45,636 nucleotides of DNA from Xanthobacter agilis (GCF_021730435.1 NZ_JABWGX010000034.1:1-45636), one strand, 5' to 3'. Shown: positions 27,773-37,874, numbered from the stretch's first letter. A program made the numbers and translations. The notes: generated by a model from the letters alone, not told the origin.

Positions 27773-29056
27773 GTGGCGCAAATTGACCCAGATCGTGCGC
27801 CGAGGCTGCCCATTTTGCCCGCCCCCGTTCCCGCGCCGGCCTCCGTGGAGGACCGCCGCTCACCCTTCATCCGCCTGGCCGAGCTCCTTGCCGGCCTCGA
27901 GCCCGGCCGCGCGCCGCTGAGCGCCGCAGTCGGGGAGCCGCAGCACGCCATGCCCGATTTCGTGGGGCCGGTGCTCGCGGGCAATCTCGCCGGCTTCGGC
28001 CGCTATCCGCGCGCCGAGGGCACGCCCACCTTCCGCGCCGCGGCCGCCCGCTGGCTGGAGCGCCGCTACGCCCTCGCCCGGCCCCTGGACGCGGACCGCG
28101 AGGTGCTGGCGCTGAACGGCTCCCGCGAGGGCCTGTTCTCGGCCGCCATCGTCGCCCGGCGGCTGGTGACCGAGCGCAAGCTCGCCAAGGGCCAGCGCCC
28201 GGCGATGCTGCTGCCCAATCCCTTCTATGCCGCCTATGCCGCCGGCGCCGAGGCCGCCGGCTGCGACGCGGTGGTGCTGCCGACCACGCAGGCCAGCGGC
28301 TGGCTGCCGGATCTCGACGCCCTCGACCCGGCGCTGCTCGACCGCACGGTGGCGATCTACATCGCCTCGCCCGCCAATCCGCAAGGCGCCATCGCCTCCG
28401 CCGACTATCTCGGCCGGGCGCTGGAGCTGGCGCGCCGCCACGGCGCCTTTCTGTTCTCCGACGAATGCTATTCGGAGATCTATCTGGGTGCGGAAAAACC
28501 GCCCGGCATCCTGGAGGTGGCGAACGGCGAGTTCAGCCGCGCCATCACCTTCAACTCCCTGTCCAAGCGCTCGTCCCTGCCCGGCCTGCGGTGCGGCTTC
28601 TGCGCCGGCGACGCGGCCTTCCTGAAGGAGTTCCTGGCGTTCCGCTGGGTGGCGGCGCCGCAGGTGCCCGAGCCCCTGCAAGCGGTGGCGGTGGCCGCGC
28701 TCGAGGACGAGGCCCATGTGGTCCACTCCCGCGACCTCTACCGGGCCAAGTTCGACCTGGCCGATGCCATCATCGGCACTCGCTTCGGCTACAGCCGGCC
28801 CGGCGGCGGCTTCTTCCTGTGGCTCGACGTGTCGCACCTGAAGGGCGAGGGCCGCACCGGCGGCGAGGCCGCCGCCCTCAAGCTGTGGCGCGAGCAGGGC
28901 CTGCGCACCGTGCCCGGCGGCTATCTCGCCCGCCGCGACCTCTCCGGCGCCAACCCCGCCGAGGACTGGCTGCGCGTCGCCCTGGTGCACGATCTGCCCA
29001 CCTCGGAGGCGGTGCTGAAGCGCCTCGTCGCCGGTCTCGACACCGCCCTGGACTGA
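27773..29056 (+). CDS. PLP-dependent class I/II aminotransferase (DapC-like)
   Basis: A 427-residue fold-type I aminotransferase. The N-terminal part has [12 protein letters not shown] and [10 protein letters not shown], common in the group often annotated as succinyldiaminopimelate transaminase. [17 protein letters not shown] binds the cofactor phosphate, SPANPQGAI holds the conserved Asn, SDECYSEIY the Asp and Tyr, and [17 protein letters not shown] holds the Schiff-base lysine (Lys265). A conserved Arg for the substrate carboxylate is expected in the C-terminal part. The start is a GTG at 27773 without a clear ribosome site. It precedes ftsK by 16 nt, a frequent arrangement in this order. 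Substrate could be N-succinyl-amino-ketopimelate, but I cannot confirm it. Confidence 0.85.
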   Translation: MAQIDPDRAPRLPILPAPVPAPASVEDRRSPFIRLAELLAGLEPGRAPLSAAVGEPQHAMPDFVGPVLAGNLAGFGRYPRAEGTPTFRAAAARWLERRYALARPLDADREVLALNGSREGLFSAAIVARRLVTERKLAKGQRPAMLLPNPFYAAYAAGAEAAGCDAVVLPTTQASGWLPDLDALDPALLDRTVAIYIASPANPQGAIASADYLGRALELARRHGAFLFSDECYSEIYLGAEKPPGILEVANGEFSRAITFNSLSKRSSLPGLRCGFCAGDAAFLKEFLAFRWVAAPQVPEPLQAVAVAALEDEAHVVHSRDLYRAKFDLADAIIGTRFGYSRPGGGFFLWLDVSHLKGEGRTGGEAAALKLWREQGLRTVPGGYLARRDLSGANPAEDWLRVALVHDLPTSEAVLKRLVAGLDTALD

Positions 29057-29072
29057 AAGGAGAGCTGCGCCC

Positions 29073-31577
29073 ATGCCCGCGACCTCCACCACGGCCCGCC
29101 GTTCGGCCGATGCGGTGATGCATTCCCGCATGCAGCCCCAGGCCCCGCGGCTCGATTTCATCCCCGAGGCCGTGCGCCAGGGGGTGAGGCGGCGCAGCCG
29201 GGAGATCATCGGGGTGGCGATCGCCCTTGCCGGCGCGCTGGCGACGGCGGCGCTCATCACCTGGTCGGCCTCCGATCCGAGCTTTTCCAACGCCACCGAT
29301 TCGGCCGTGCACAACATTCTGGGGCGGCCGGGCGCCATCGTCGCCGATCTGCTGATGCAGGTGTTCGGCCTCGCGTGTCTCGTGGTGGTGCTGCCGCTCG
29401 TCTATTGGGGCTGGCGGCTCATCACCCACCGGCCCTTCGGCCGGGCGAAGCTGCGCATCACCGCCTGGGCGGTGGGGCTGGTGGGGGCCTGCGCCTTCCT
29501 CAGCGCCGTGCCGCGCCTGGGCACATGGCCCACCACCACCGGCCTCGGCGGCGTGATCGGCGACCTGTTCCCGCGGCTCGCCAGCCTGCTCGGCATCGGC
29601 GCCGCCGCGTCCATGGGTGAGCTGCTGGTGGGCGCCATCGGCGCCGTGGTGGGTGCCGCGGCCCTGTTCCTCGCCTTCGCCGGCGGCCGGCGCACCCCGC
29701 TCAAGCCGCTCACCGCCCTCGACGAGGACGGGGACGACGAGGAGGACGAGGATGACGACGGCACCGCCGTGTCGCTCGGCGCGCTGACCCACACCGTGCT
29801 GTCGCTCAAAGCCCGGCTGTTCGGCCATCATCACCTGCCATCGCTGACGCCGTCCGGCATTGCCGGGTTCGCGCGCGATCGGCTGACCGGCGAGCCGGGA
29901 TCCAGCGACATCCACGGCCGGGTCGAACCGCGCATCGGCGCCGACGGCCCCGCGCCGCGCTCCGGCGGCGAGGAAGCCGTGCTTGAGGAAGACGCGGAGT
30001 TGATCGCCGAGAGCGCCACCGGCCGGCGTCGGCGCGGCGCCCGCAAGCCCGCCGGGCGCAAGGGGCATTACCAGTTCCCGCCGCTCGACCTGCTGGCTCC
30101 CGCGCCCGCCAGCAAGGCGCCCGCCCTCTCCCCGGAGGCGCTCAAAGACACCGCCGCCCTGCTGGAAGCCACCCTCAAGGACTTCGGCGTGCGCGGCGAG
30201 ATCGTGGACGTGCGCCCCGGACCGGTGGTGACGCTCTACGAGCTGGAGCCGGCGCCCGGCATCAAGTCCTCCCGCGTGATCGGCCTCGCCGACGACATCG
30301 CCCGCTCCATGAGCGCGGTGTCCGCGCGCGTGGCGGTGGTGCCGGGGCGCAACGCGATCGGCATTGAGCTGCCCAACGCCAAGCGCGACAAGGTGCTGCT
30401 GCGCGACATGCTCTCCACCAAGGACTTCGGCGATTCGGGCCACAAGCTGGCGATCAGCCTCGGCAAGACCATCGGCGGCGATCCGGTGATCGTGGACCTC
30501 GCCCGCATGCCCCATCTGCTGGTGGCGGGCACCACCGGCTCGGGCAAGTCGGTGGCCATCAACACCATGATCCTGTCCCTGCTCTACCGGATGAAGCCGG
30601 AGCAGTGCCGGCTCATCATGGTGGACCCGAAGATGCTGGAACTCAGCGTCTATGACGGCATCCCGCACCTGCTGTGCCCGGTCGTCACCGATCCGAAGAA
30701 GGCGGTGGTGGCGCTGAAATGGGCGGTCAAGGAAATGGAAGACCGCTACAAGAAGATGTCCAAGCTCGGCGTGCGCAACATCGACGGCTTCAACGCCCGT
30801 GTGCGCGAGGCCGCCGAGAAGGGCGAGACCGTCTCGCGCACGGTGCAGACCGGCTTCGACCACGAGACCGGCGAGGCCATCTACGAGCGGGAGGAGATGA
30901 ATCTCGAGGCCCTGCCCTACATCGTCATCGTGGTGGACGAGATGGCGGACCTGATGCTGGTCGCCGGCAAGGACATCGAGGGCGCCATCCAGCGCCTCGC
31001 CCAGATGGCCCGCGCCGCCGGCATCCACCTCGTGATGGCGACGCAACGCCCGTCCGTGGACGTCATCACCGGCACCATCAAGGCCAATTTCCCCACCCGC
31101 ATCTCGTTCCAGGTCACCTCCAAGATCGACAGCCGCACCATCCTCGGCGAACAGGGGGCCGAGCAGCTCCTCGGCCAGGGCGACATGCTCTACATGGCCG
31201 GCGGCGGACGCATCCGCCGCGTGCATGGGCCGTTCGTCTCCGACGAGGAGGTCGAAGAGGTGGTCAAGCACCTCAAGGCCCAGGGCGTGCCGGCCTATAT
31301 CGATTCGGTCACCGCCGAGCCGGACGAGGACGACGAGGACGGCGCCGTATTCGACAAGGGCGGCTTCGGCGAGGACGGGCGCGACCTGTATTCCCAGGCG
31401 GTCAACGTGGTGATGCGCGACCGCAAATGCTCCACCTCCTACATCCAGCGCCGGCTGCAGATCGGCTACAATCGCGCCGCCTCCCTGGTGGAGCGCATGG
31501 AGAAGGAGGGCCTGGTGGGCGCGCCCAACCACGCGGGCAAGCGCGAGATCCTGCTGCCGGAAGAGGCCGCTGAATGA
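29073..31577 (+). CDS. ftsK: DNA translocase FtsK
   Basis: An 834-residue septal DNA pump that clears chromosomes from the division plane and activates XerCD at dif. About four membrane helices occupy residues 45-210, including [21 protein letters not shown] short acidic/disordered linker (EDEDDDGT) follows. The motor has Walker [13 protein letters not shown] (about residue 487), Walker [14 protein letters not shown] (about 616) and the [21 protein letters not shown]-type RecA core. The C-terminal gamma winged helix ([18 protein letters not shown]) reads KOPS sites. The ATG at 29073 is preceded by AAAGGAGAG. The linker is short compared with E. coli FtsK (1329 residues), as usual in Alphaproteobacteria. 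Confidence 0.96.
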   Translation: MPATSTTARRSADAVMHSRMQPQAPRLDFIPEAVRQGVRRRSREIIGVAIALAGALATAALITWSASDPSFSNATDSAVHNILGRPGAIVADLLMQVFGLACLVVVLPLVYWGWRLITHRPFGRAKLRITAWAVGLVGACAFLSAVPRLGTWPTTTGLGGVIGDLFPRLASLLGIGAAASMGELLVGAIGAVVGAAALFLAFAGGRRTPLKPLTALDEDGDDEEDEDDDGTAVSLGALTHTVLSLKARLFGHHHLPSLTPSGIAGFARDRLTGEPGSSDIHGRVEPRIGADGPAPRSGGEEAVLEEDAELIAESATGRRRRGARKPAGRKGHYQFPPLDLLAPAPASKAPALSPEALKDTAALLEATLKDFGVRGEIVDVRPGPVVTLYELEPAPGIKSSRVIGLADDIARSMSAVSARVAVVPGRNAIGIELPNAKRDKVLLRDMLSTKDFGDSGHKLAISLGKTIGGDPVIVDLARMPHLLVAGTTGSGKSVAINTMILSLLYRMKPEQCRLIMVDPKMLELSVYDGIPHLLCPVVTDPKKAVVALKWAVKEMEDRYKKMSKLGVRNIDGFNARVREAAEKGETVSRTVQTGFDHETGEAIYEREEMNLEALPYIVIVVDEMADLMLVAGKDIEGAIQRLAQMARAAGIHLVMATQRPSVDVITGTIKANFPTRISFQVTSKIDSRTILGEQGAEQLLGQGDMLYMAGGGRIRRVHGPFVSDEEVEEVVKHLKAQGVPAYIDSVTAEPDEDDEDGAVFDKGGFGEDGRDLYSQAVNVVMRDRKCSTSYIQRRLQIGYNRAASLVERMEKEGLVGAPNHAGKREILLPEEAAE

Positions 31578-31981
31578 GCCCGCGCCGGCGCGCGGCCGGC
31601 GTCCTCCCCTGCCCTCGCCCGCGGGGCGGTGACGGCATCGGCTCGGGGAGCGGGAGCAAGGCCGCTGCCGCCTCAGGCAAACCCGTGCGCCGCCCTCTCC
31701 GTTCGGAGCCACGGCGCGTCGGCCCACGCCGGGCGGGGGTGATGCCCCTGCGGCGGAGCGTCGCCGGGCGTGCGCCCGTGCCCGCCGGGTCCGCCGCGCC
31801 CTCGTGGCGCACCCGGCTTCCTCTTGCATCTGTGACCGCCGGGCCACAGGATCGCCATAGGCTGCCGCTAGGGGCTTCGATGCCGCGTCTGCGTCGGTCG
31901 GCCGTGGGCCTTGGCCAGGTGTGCGCGGACGTGTCCGCGCGGGCATTGGTCCGGGCCCCGTCCTCGTTTCAGAGACCTTGA
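31578..31981. other. Gap between ftsK and lolA
   Basis: About 400 bp in which I find no supported gene. A 135-codon frame spans it exactly, from an ATG overlapping the ftsK stop to a stop just before lolA, but its product is Arg/Pro/Ala-rich with no domain or membrane pattern. In such GC-rich DNA this is expected by chance. The region may carry the lolA promoter; no clear boxes are seen. Confidence 0.5.
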
Positions 31982-32824
31982 ATGATGTCGAGCCGTTGTT
32001 CTGCCCCGCGTGTGATGGCCGCGAGCCTGTGTCTCGCTCTCGCGCTGGCGTCATCCGCCGTGTGGGCGCAGGAGGCGTTGCCGCCCGGCTCGCTCTGGGG
32101 CGGCCCCCTGGACGGCAGCCCGAGCAGCGGCAGTTCCAAATCCTCATCGGCCAGCACGGCGCAGCCGCCGGCTTCGGCGCCGCTGCCGCCGCACCGGCCG
32201 AGCGCGCCCTTCAAGCCCGCCGGGACCGCGGAAGCCCGCGCGCCCGCGGCACCTGCCCCCGCGCCCACCCCGGCCCTGCCCGACGGGCGGGCGAGCCCGG
32301 CGACGGTGGCGCGGGTGACCGACTATTACAATTCCGTGCAGTCCATGACCGGCAATTTCACCCAATTGGACCCGGACGGCACCCGCCGCACCGGCGACTT
32401 CTACATGCAGAAGCCGGGCCGCGTGCGCTTTCAATATGACCCGCCGAGCCCGGTGGAGCTGATTTCCAACGGCCAGTCGGTGGCGGTACGCGACCGCAGC
32501 CTGAACACCCAGGACATCACCCCGCTCAACCAGACGCCGCTGCGCTTCCTGCTGGCGGAGAGGGTGGACCTCGCCAACGACCCGAACGTGACCGGCATCT
32601 TCCAGGACGACCGCTTCATCACGGTGACCATGCAGCATCAGGTGCCGATGCTGGGCACCTACCGCCTGTTGATCCTGTTCGACACCAAGACCTCGGCCCT
32701 GAAACAATGGGTGGTCACCGACCCCCAGGGCTACGACACCCAGGTGACGTTGAGCAACGTGCAGGTGAACAAGCGGCCCGACCCGCGCCTGTTCGTCATC
32801 AATTTCGAGCGCATGCTGCAATAA
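31982..32824 (+). CDS. lolA: Outer-membrane lipoprotein carrier protein LolA
   Basis: A 280-residue periplasmic chaperone that carries lipoproteins from LolCDE to the outer membrane. A signal peptide (LALALASSAVWA, cleavage after about residue 29) is followed by a long Pro/Ala/Ser-rich linker (about 30-105) unusual for LolA, and then the LolA half-barrel: YNSVQSMTGNFTQLDPDGTR, GDFYMQKPGRVRFQYDPP, NGQSVAVRDRSLNTQD, PLRFLLAERVDL and KQWVVTDPQGYDTQVTLSNV. Mature LolA in E. coli is 182 residues; the extra length is the linker. Two ATGs (31982, 31985) are possible. It follows ftsK as in many Hyphomicrobiales. Confidence 0.92.
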   Translation: MMSSRCSAPRVMAASLCLALALASSAVWAQEALPPGSLWGGPLDGSPSSGSSKSSSASTAQPPASAPLPPHRPSAPFKPAGTAEARAPAAPAPAPTPALPDGRASPATVARVTDYYNSVQSMTGNFTQLDPDGTRRTGDFYMQKPGRVRFQYDPPSPVELISNGQSVAVRDRSLNTQDITPLNQTPLRFLLAERVDLANDPNVTGIFQDDRFITVTMQHQVPMLGTYRLLILFDTKTSALKQWVVTDPQGYDTQVTLSNVQVNKRPDPRLFVINFERMLQ

Positions 32825-33031
32825 GCCCGGCCAATGGCCCGACCGGGCGGCGCGAGACGCCGCGCCCGGCCCGCTCTCCCAAACCGGACGCGCATCATGG
32901 GATCGCGCCGCATCGGCTGTGGCATCGACGCTCCGGCTCGATTAAGGATAACCTTATTCTCAACCCCTTCCGATGGCTCCCGTTCGACGCCTGACGACAG
33001 TGCAAGATAGGCGGAACCGGCCGTGCCCTTC

Positions 33032-34858
33032 ATGACGACAAACCCCGCGCTCGCCCGCGCCTTGGCGGACCGAGACTATAACGACCCGACACCGGTGCAA
33101 GGCGCGGTGCTGGCTCCGGAGGCCTCGGGCCGGGACCTTCTGGTGTCCGCGCAGACCGGCTCCGGCAAGACCGTGGCCTATGGCCTCGCCATGGCCGAAA
33201 CGCTGCTGGGCGCCGAGGAGAGCTTCGGACCGGCCGCCGCGCCGCAGGCGCTGGTGGTGGCCCCCACTCGCGAGCTGGCGCTGCAGGTGCAGCGCGAGTT
33301 CGCGTGGCTCTATGCGGCGACCGGGGCCCGCATCGTGTCCTGCGTCGGCGGCATGGACCCGCGCCAGGAGCAGCGCGCGCTCACCCGCGGCGCCCACATC
33401 GTGGTCGGCACCCCCGGTCGCCTGCGCGACCATCTGGAGCGGGGCCGGCTCGACATCTCCGCGGTGCGGGTGGTGGTGCTCGATGAAGCCGACGAGATGC
33501 TCGACCTCGGCTTCCGCGAGGATCTCCAATTCATCCTCGACGCCACGCCGCCGGAGCGGCGCAGCCTGCTGTTCTCGGCGACGCTGCCGCGCGGCATCAC
33601 CGCCTTGGCCAAGCGCTACCAGCGCGACGCGCTACGCATCGAAGTGGCGAGCGCGGAGGGCGGGCACGCCGATATCGAATACCGCGCCATTCGCGTGGTG
33701 CCGAAGGAGATCGAGCACGCGGTCGTCAACCTGCTGCGCTATTACGATGCGCCGGGCGCCATCGTGTTCTGCAACACGCGCGAAACCGTGCGGCACCTGC
33801 ACGCGACGCTTCAGGAGCGGCAGTTTTCCGCGGTCGCCCTGTCCGGAGAGCTCGGCCAGAACGAGCGCAACGCGGCGCTGCAGTCGCTGCGGGACGGTCG
33901 CGCGCGGGTGTGCGTGGCCACCGACGTCGCCGCCCGCGGCATCGATTTGCCGAGCCTCTCGCTGGTCATTCATGCCGACCTTCCCAACGACGCCGAGAGT
34001 CTTCAGCACCGCAGCGGCCGGACCGGGCGGGCCGGGCGCAAGGGCGTCAGCGTGCTACTGGTGCCCCCGTTCCGCCGGCGCCGTACCGAGGACATGCTGC
34101 GGGCGCTGGGCCTGACCCCGGCCTGGTCGGGCCCGCCCACCGCCGACGAGATCCGCAAGCTCGATCACGAGCGCATGCTGCGGGATCCGCTGTTGACCGA
34201 GGAGCCGAGCGACGACGACGCCGCCGTCGCCCGCACGCTACTGGCCGAGCACCCGGCCGAGCATCTGGTGGCGGCGCTGGTGCGCCTTTATCGCGCCGGC
34301 CTGCCCGCGCCGGAGGAGGTCGCCGATCCCGGCGAGCCGCGCGGCGCCCGTGACCGGGCCGCCGGGCGGAGCACCGGTGGCGCCATCGGCGGGGCGTGGT
34401 TCCGCCTCAACATCGGACGCCGGCACAAGGCCGATCCGCGCTGGCTGTTGCCGCTGATCTGCCGGCGCGGAAACGTAACCCGCGACGACATTGGCGCCAT
34501 CCGCATCTTTGATGAGGAGACCGCGTTCGAGGTCAGCGCCGCCGCGCTCGAAGGCTTCAGCGCGGCGCTGCGCAAGCCGGACGGCTCCAACGAAGTCATC
34601 GAGCCGCTCCCCGGCGGACCGCCGGGGAGCCGTCCCGAGCACCCCGGTCGGGCCAAGGCGCCGCGATGGAAACAGGGCCAGGACAAGCCAGCGCGGAGCA
34701 AGTCCTTCCGCGACAAGCCCGCATACGGCGGATCGGGCCAGGAGCCCCCGCGCGATCCCAAACCCCCGGGCCGTGGTGCCCCCAAGGGCGCGCCCGGACG
34801 CAGCCGGCCGAACAAGCCGGAAGGCAAGCCGACCGGAAAGCGGCAGCAACGGCCCTGA
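33032..34858 (+). CDS. DEAD-box RNA helicase with DbpA-like RNA-binding domain
   Basis: A 608-residue RNA helicase. The motifs are the Q-motif PTPVQGAVL, Walker A AQTGSGKT, PTRELALQV, TPGRLRDHL, DEAD in VVLDEADEMLDLGF, SATLP, and in the second domain VFCNTRET, ATDVAARGID and HRSGRTGRAGR. Around residues 450-525, WFRLNIGRRHKADPRWLLPL followed by RIFDEETAFEVSAAALEGF is the DbpA/CsdA RNA-binding fold. The last 90 residues are Lys/Arg/Pro/Gly-rich and disordered, typical of RNA helicases acting in ribosome assembly or cold adaptation. The ATG at 33032 is chosen; a GTG at 33023 is in frame. A 17-bp hairpin lies 90 nt after the stop. Confidence 0.93.
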   Translation: MTTNPALARALADRDYNDPTPVQGAVLAPEASGRDLLVSAQTGSGKTVAYGLAMAETLLGAEESFGPAAAPQALVVAPTRELALQVQREFAWLYAATGARIVSCVGGMDPRQEQRALTRGAHIVVGTPGRLRDHLERGRLDISAVRVVVLDEADEMLDLGFREDLQFILDATPPERRSLLFSATLPRGITALAKRYQRDALRIEVASAEGGHADIEYRAIRVVPKEIEHAVVNLLRYYDAPGAIVFCNTRETVRHLHATLQERQFSAVALSGELGQNERNAALQSLRDGRARVCVATDVAARGIDLPSLSLVIHADLPNDAESLQHRSGRTGRAGRKGVSVLLVPPFRRRRTEDMLRALGLTPAWSGPPTADEIRKLDHERMLRDPLLTEEPSDDDAAVARTLLAEHPAEHLVAALVRLYRAGLPAPEEVADPGEPRGARDRAAGRSTGGAIGGAWFRLNIGRRHKADPRWLLPLICRRGNVTRDDIGAIRIFDEETAFEVSAAALEGFSAALRKPDGSNEVIEPLPGGPPGSRPEHPGRAKAPRWKQGQDKPARSKSFRDKPAYGGSGQEPPRDPKPPGRGAPKGAPGRSRPNKPEGKPTGKRQQRP

Positions 34859-34947
34859 GCGCGCCCCGGCTCCGGCCTGGAGCCCGCCGGCCACCGCCCG
34901 CGATCGATTGAAGCCGTTCAAACCAAGACCAGCGCGGCGCGCGGGCG

Positions 34948-34986
34948 ATGCCACCGGCTGAGGTCCAGAACCTCAGCCGGTGGCAT
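34948..34986. terminator. Strong 17-bp hairpin after the helicase gene
   Basis: ATGCCACCGGCTGAGGT (34948-34964) and ACCTCAGCCGGTGGCAT (34970-34986) pair perfectly over 17 bp around a 5-nt loop. It lies in the 300-nt gap between the helicase and xthA. There is no T-run, so it may be a Rho-assisted terminator or an RNA-protecting hairpin. The rest of the gap (34987-35161) shows no gene. Confidence 0.6.
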
Positions 34987-35161
34987 GCTCCAAGCGTTCC
35001 GCGCTGGCGCCAGGGGCTGAGGTCACCGGCGAATGGACCGCGCTCCCCCGCCCGTGCGCGTGTCCCCGCCCTTGCGTGCCCGTGCGCGTCCCTGCCCTTG
35101 CGCGCCTGCCCCGCCTGCTCTACCCCTAGATCTCCCTTCCATTTTTCATGCCGTTGCCACC

Positions 35162-35983
35162 TTGTCCCTCACCATCGCCACCTGGAACATCAATTCCGTC
35201 CGCATCCGGCTCGATATCCTGCGCGAGGCCGTCGCGGCGTTGCAGCCGGATGTCCTGTGCCTCCAGGAAACCAAGTGCCAGGACGACAAATTTCCGCTCG
35301 CCGCCATCCGCGAGCTGGGCTTTCCCCACATCGCCCTCCACGGGCAGAAGGGCTGGCACGGGGTTGCCACCTTCTCGCGCCGGCCGTTCGCGGACGTGAC
35401 GCGGCAGGAGTTCTGCGGCAAGGGCGATGCACGCCATGTGGCGGTCACGCTCGCGCCCGAGCATGGGCTCGGCAAGCCGGTCACCATCCATAATTTCTAT
35501 GTTCCCGCCGGCGGCGACGTGCCCGACCCGGAGCTGAACCCCAAATTCGCCCACAAGCTCGCCTTCCTCGACGAGGTGACCGCCTGGCCGCGCCTCCTCG
35601 ACGACGCCACCGCCCAGGACCGCCATGCGGTGTTGGTGGGGGACCTCAACATCGCGCCCCTCGAAGCCGATGTGTGGAACCACAAGCAACTTCTGAACGT
35701 GGTCAGCCACACCCCGGTGGAGGTGGAGCGCATGGCCCGCTGGCAGGCCGCCGGCCGCTGGGTGGACACCATGCGCCGGTTCGTGCCGCCGCAGGACAAG
35801 CTGTTCACCTGGTGGAGCTATCGTTCGCCCGATTATACGGCCAATGATCGCGGCCGCCGGCTCGACCACGTCTGGGCCAATCCCGCGCTGGCGCCCCACG
35901 CCGCCGCCATGACCGTGCTGAAGGATGCGCGCGGCTGGGAAAAGCCGTCCGATCACGTCCCGGTGGCCCTCACCTTCGCCTGA
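35162..35983 (+). CDS. xthA: Exodeoxyribonuclease III
   Basis: About 273 residues; an AP endonuclease and 3'-5' exonuclease in base excision repair. Catalytic motifs are present: IATWNINSVRIRLD, CLQETKCQDDKFP (metal-binding Glu), LVGDLNIAPLEADVWNHKQL, RRLDHVWAN and the final SDHVPVALTF with the Asp-His pair. The start is uncertain: the fold begins at LSLTIATWN, so I use the in-frame TTG at 35162, since the nearest in-frame ATG (35033) would add 43 Pro/Arg-rich residues not usual in the family. No clear ribosome site is visible for either. It converges with a minus-strand regulator gene. Confidence 0.92.
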   Translation: MSLTIATWNINSVRIRLDILREAVAALQPDVLCLQETKCQDDKFPLAAIRELGFPHIALHGQKGWHGVATFSRRPFADVTRQEFCGKGDARHVAVTLAPEHGLGKPVTIHNFYVPAGGDVPDPELNPKFAHKLAFLDEVTAWPRLLDDATAQDRHAVLVGDLNIAPLEADVWNHKQLLNVVSHTPVEVERMARWQAAGRWVDTMRRFVPPQDKLFTWWSYRSPDYTANDRGRRLDHVWANPALAPHAAAMTVLKDARGWEKPSDHVPVALTFA

Positions 35984-35996
35984 ACAGCGCACGCGC

Positions 35997-36533
35997 TCAG
36001 GCCCCGGTCGGCGCCTGCTCCAGCTCCGCGCGCACCCCGTCGAGCGCTTTCAGCGTGACCTCCAGCCGTTGGGCGATGGCCTGCCGCAGGGCAGCGGTCG
36101 CCGCCGGCTCGCCCTCCAGAACCGCCAGGAAGCGCGCGCGGGGGATGCACAGCAGCGTGCAGGGCTCAAGCGCCACCGCCGTCGCCGGGCGCGGGGTCGG
36201 GGCGATGAGCGCGATCTCGCCGATCAGCGCCTCCGCCGCCACCTCCAGCACGCCATGCCGCAGGCCGTCGCGCCGCGTGTCGGACAGCTCCATGCGGCCG
36301 GACATGAGGACATAGCCGCACTCCGCCGCATCGCCGGCCCGGAACAGGGTGTCGCCGGCCGAAAGGTTCACCCGCCGGGACTGCGCCACCAGTTGCGCCA
36401 GCGCCGCATCGCCCAGCGCGCTGAAGGTGGCGATGCGGCGCAGGATCGCGACCATACGGTTCCGCCTGGCCCTGGCGCGCGCCTTCTGCTCGGCGTCGCC
36501 CTTGCCGCTGCCGCGCGGCGGACTCACCGCCAT
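35997..36533 (-). CDS. Cyclic nucleotide-binding domain protein
   Basis: A 178-residue protein with a cNMP-binding barrel: LSAGDTLFRAGDAAECGYVLMSGRMEL, then the phosphate-binding-cassette region ALIGEIALIAPTPRPATAVAL, and LLCIPRARFLAVL. There is no helix-turn-helix after the barrel, so it is not a full Crp/Fnr regulator; it may be a signalling adaptor. The first ATG overlaps the stop of the response regulator by 1 nt, so the two genes are cotranscribed and probably translationally coupled. Whether it binds a nucleotide at all is open. Confidence 0.82.
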   Translation of the reverse strand: MAVSPPRGSGKGDAEQKARARARRNRMVAILRRIATFSALGDAALAQLVAQSRRVNLSAGDTLFRAGDAAECGYVLMSGRMELSDTRRDGLRHGVLEVAAEALIGEIALIAPTPRPATAVALEPCTLLCIPRARFLAVLEGEPAATAALRQAIAQRLEVTLKALDGVRAELEQAPTGA

Positions 36534-37219
36534 CAGGGCACGAGCTTATAGCCGCCCGCCTGGGTGGCGAGCAGGGTCGGATTGGCCGGGTCCGGCTCGA
36601 TCTTCTGCCGGAGGCGGTAGATATGGGTTTCCAGCGTGTGGGTGGTGACGCCGGAATTGTAGCCCCACACCTCCTGCAGCAGCGTCTCGCGCGGCACCGG
36701 CGTCTTCCCGGCCCGATAGAGATAGCGCAGGATCGCCGTTTCCTTCTCGGTCAGGCGGATCTTCGAGCCGCGCTCGGTCAGCAGCATCTTGGCGCCCGGC
36801 CGGAACGAATAGGGGCCGATGGCGAACACCGCATCCTCGCTCGCCTCGTGGGAGCGCATCTGCGCCCGCAGGCGCGCCAGCAGCACCGAGAAGCGGAACG
36901 GCTTGGTCACATAGTCATTGGCTCCGGCGTCCAGCCCCATGATGGTGTCGCTGTCGCTGTCGTGCCCGGTGAGCATGATGACCGGCGCCTTGAAGCCGTT
37001 GCGGCGGATCTGCCGCACCGCGTCGCGCCCGTCCATGTCGGGCAGGCCCACATCCATGATAACGAGATCCACCGCCCCGTTCTTGGCCGCCTCGATGGCG
37101 GCGGCCGCGCTGTCCGCCGGGATGGGCTCGAACTCGTCCTGGAGGGCGAGCTGCTCGATCAACGCATCGCGCAGCTCCGGGTCGTCCTCCACCACCAGGA
37201 TCTTCCACGCATTGGCCAT
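36533..37219 (-). CDS. OmpR/PhoB-family response regulator, CenR-like
   Basis: A 228-residue two-component regulator. The receiver domain has the acidic pair in LVVEDDPELRDAL, the phosphoacceptor Asp in LVIMDVGLPDMDG (about residue 53), Thr in VIMLTGHDSD and Lys in NDYVTKPF. The winged-helix output domain has RLTEKETAILRYLYRAG and GVTTHTLETHIYRLRQKIE. From memory it resembles CenR of Caulobacter, an envelope regulator; this is a family judgement without a search. No sensor kinase gene is adjacent, as is common for CenR. The ATG at 37219 is preferred (AGGATTC upstream); 37246 is an alternative. An L,D-transpeptidase gene diverges from it. Confidence 0.9.
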   Translation of the reverse strand: MANAWKILVVEDDPELRDALIEQLALQDEFEPIPADSAAAAIEAAKNGAVDLVIMDVGLPDMDGRDAVRQIRRNGFKAPVIMLTGHDSDSDTIMGLDAGANDYVTKPFRFSVLLARLRAQMRSHEASEDAVFAIGPYSFRPGAKMLLTERGSKIRLTEKETAILRYLYRAGKTPVPRETLLQEVWGYNSGVTTHTLETHIYRLRQKIEPDPANPTLLATQAGGYKLVP

Positions 37220-37325
37220 CGAATCCTCCTGTGCCCTTGCGGGCACGCTCGTCGTGCAAGTACAGCACGGCTCAGGCGCGGTGCAAATTTTCCCCGCACC
37301 AAATCATCGCCTTGCCGGTAACATA

Positions 37326-37874
37326 ATGGGTCGCAACATGGAACATCCTGTGGGCATCTCCCGATTGAGGGTCCACCGCCGTCCCGGGCTGCGCCACGAA
37401 GGGGTTCTGGTGGCCGGTGGCCGGGCGCTGCGGGTGGCCCTCGGGCGGTCGGGAATCAGTGCCGACAAGCGCGAGGGTGACGGGCGAACCCCGGCCGGGC
37501 GCTGGCGCATCCTCGGCCTGCTCTACCGCCCCGATGCCGGGCCGCGCCCGCTCACCCGCCTGCCCTGCCGCCCGATCGCCCGGACCGACGGCTGGTGCGA
37601 CGCGAGCGGCCACCGGCGCTACAACCGCCCGGTCACGCTGCCGTTTAGCGCCTCCCACGAACGGCTGTGGCGCGAGGACCATCTCTACGACCTGGTGCTG
37701 GTGCTCGATCACAACACCCGCCCGCGCATCATGGGGCGCGGCTCGGCGGTGTTCGTGCATCTGGCGCGGCCGGGCCTGCGCCCCACCGAGGGCTGCGTGG
37801 CACTCCCACGGGGCGAGCTGCGGCGGCTGGTGGCCCGCCTCAGGCCGGGCGCCGAGATCGTCATCGCCCCCTGA
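37326..37874 (+). CDS. L,D-transpeptidase (YkuD domain)
   Basis: A protein of about 182 residues with a YkuD catalytic domain. The C-terminal active site GSAVFVHLARPGLRPTEGCVAL holds the His and the nucleophile Cys; KREGDGRTPAGRWRI is the usual substrate-side region. Such enzymes form 3-3 cross-links in peptidoglycan or attach proteins to it; no signal peptide is obvious, as is typical for this small group. Two starts are possible (ATG 37326 or 37338). It is divergent from the CenR-like regulator, sharing a 106-bp intergenic region, which fits envelope control by that regulator. Confidence 0.82.
   Translation: MGRNMEHPVGISRLRVHRRPGLRHEGVLVAGGRALRVALGRSGISADKREGDGRTPAGRWRILGLLYRPDAGPRPLTRLPCRPIARTDGWCDASGHRRYNRPVTLPFSASHERLWREDHLYDLVLVLDHNTRPRIMGRGSAVFVHLARPGLRPTEGCVALPRGELRRLVARLRPGAEIVIAP

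Noticed and set aside
31574-31981. 135-codon frame filling the ftsK-lolA gap
   Set aside because: Neat boundaries, but low-complexity Arg/Pro/Ala composition and no feature; more likely chance openness in GC-rich DNA.
28878-32147. 1089-codon minus-strand frame opposite the aminotransferase, ftsK and lolA
   Set aside because: High GC keeps antisense frames open; composition is His/Gly/Arg-rich and the plus strand holds clear genes throughout.
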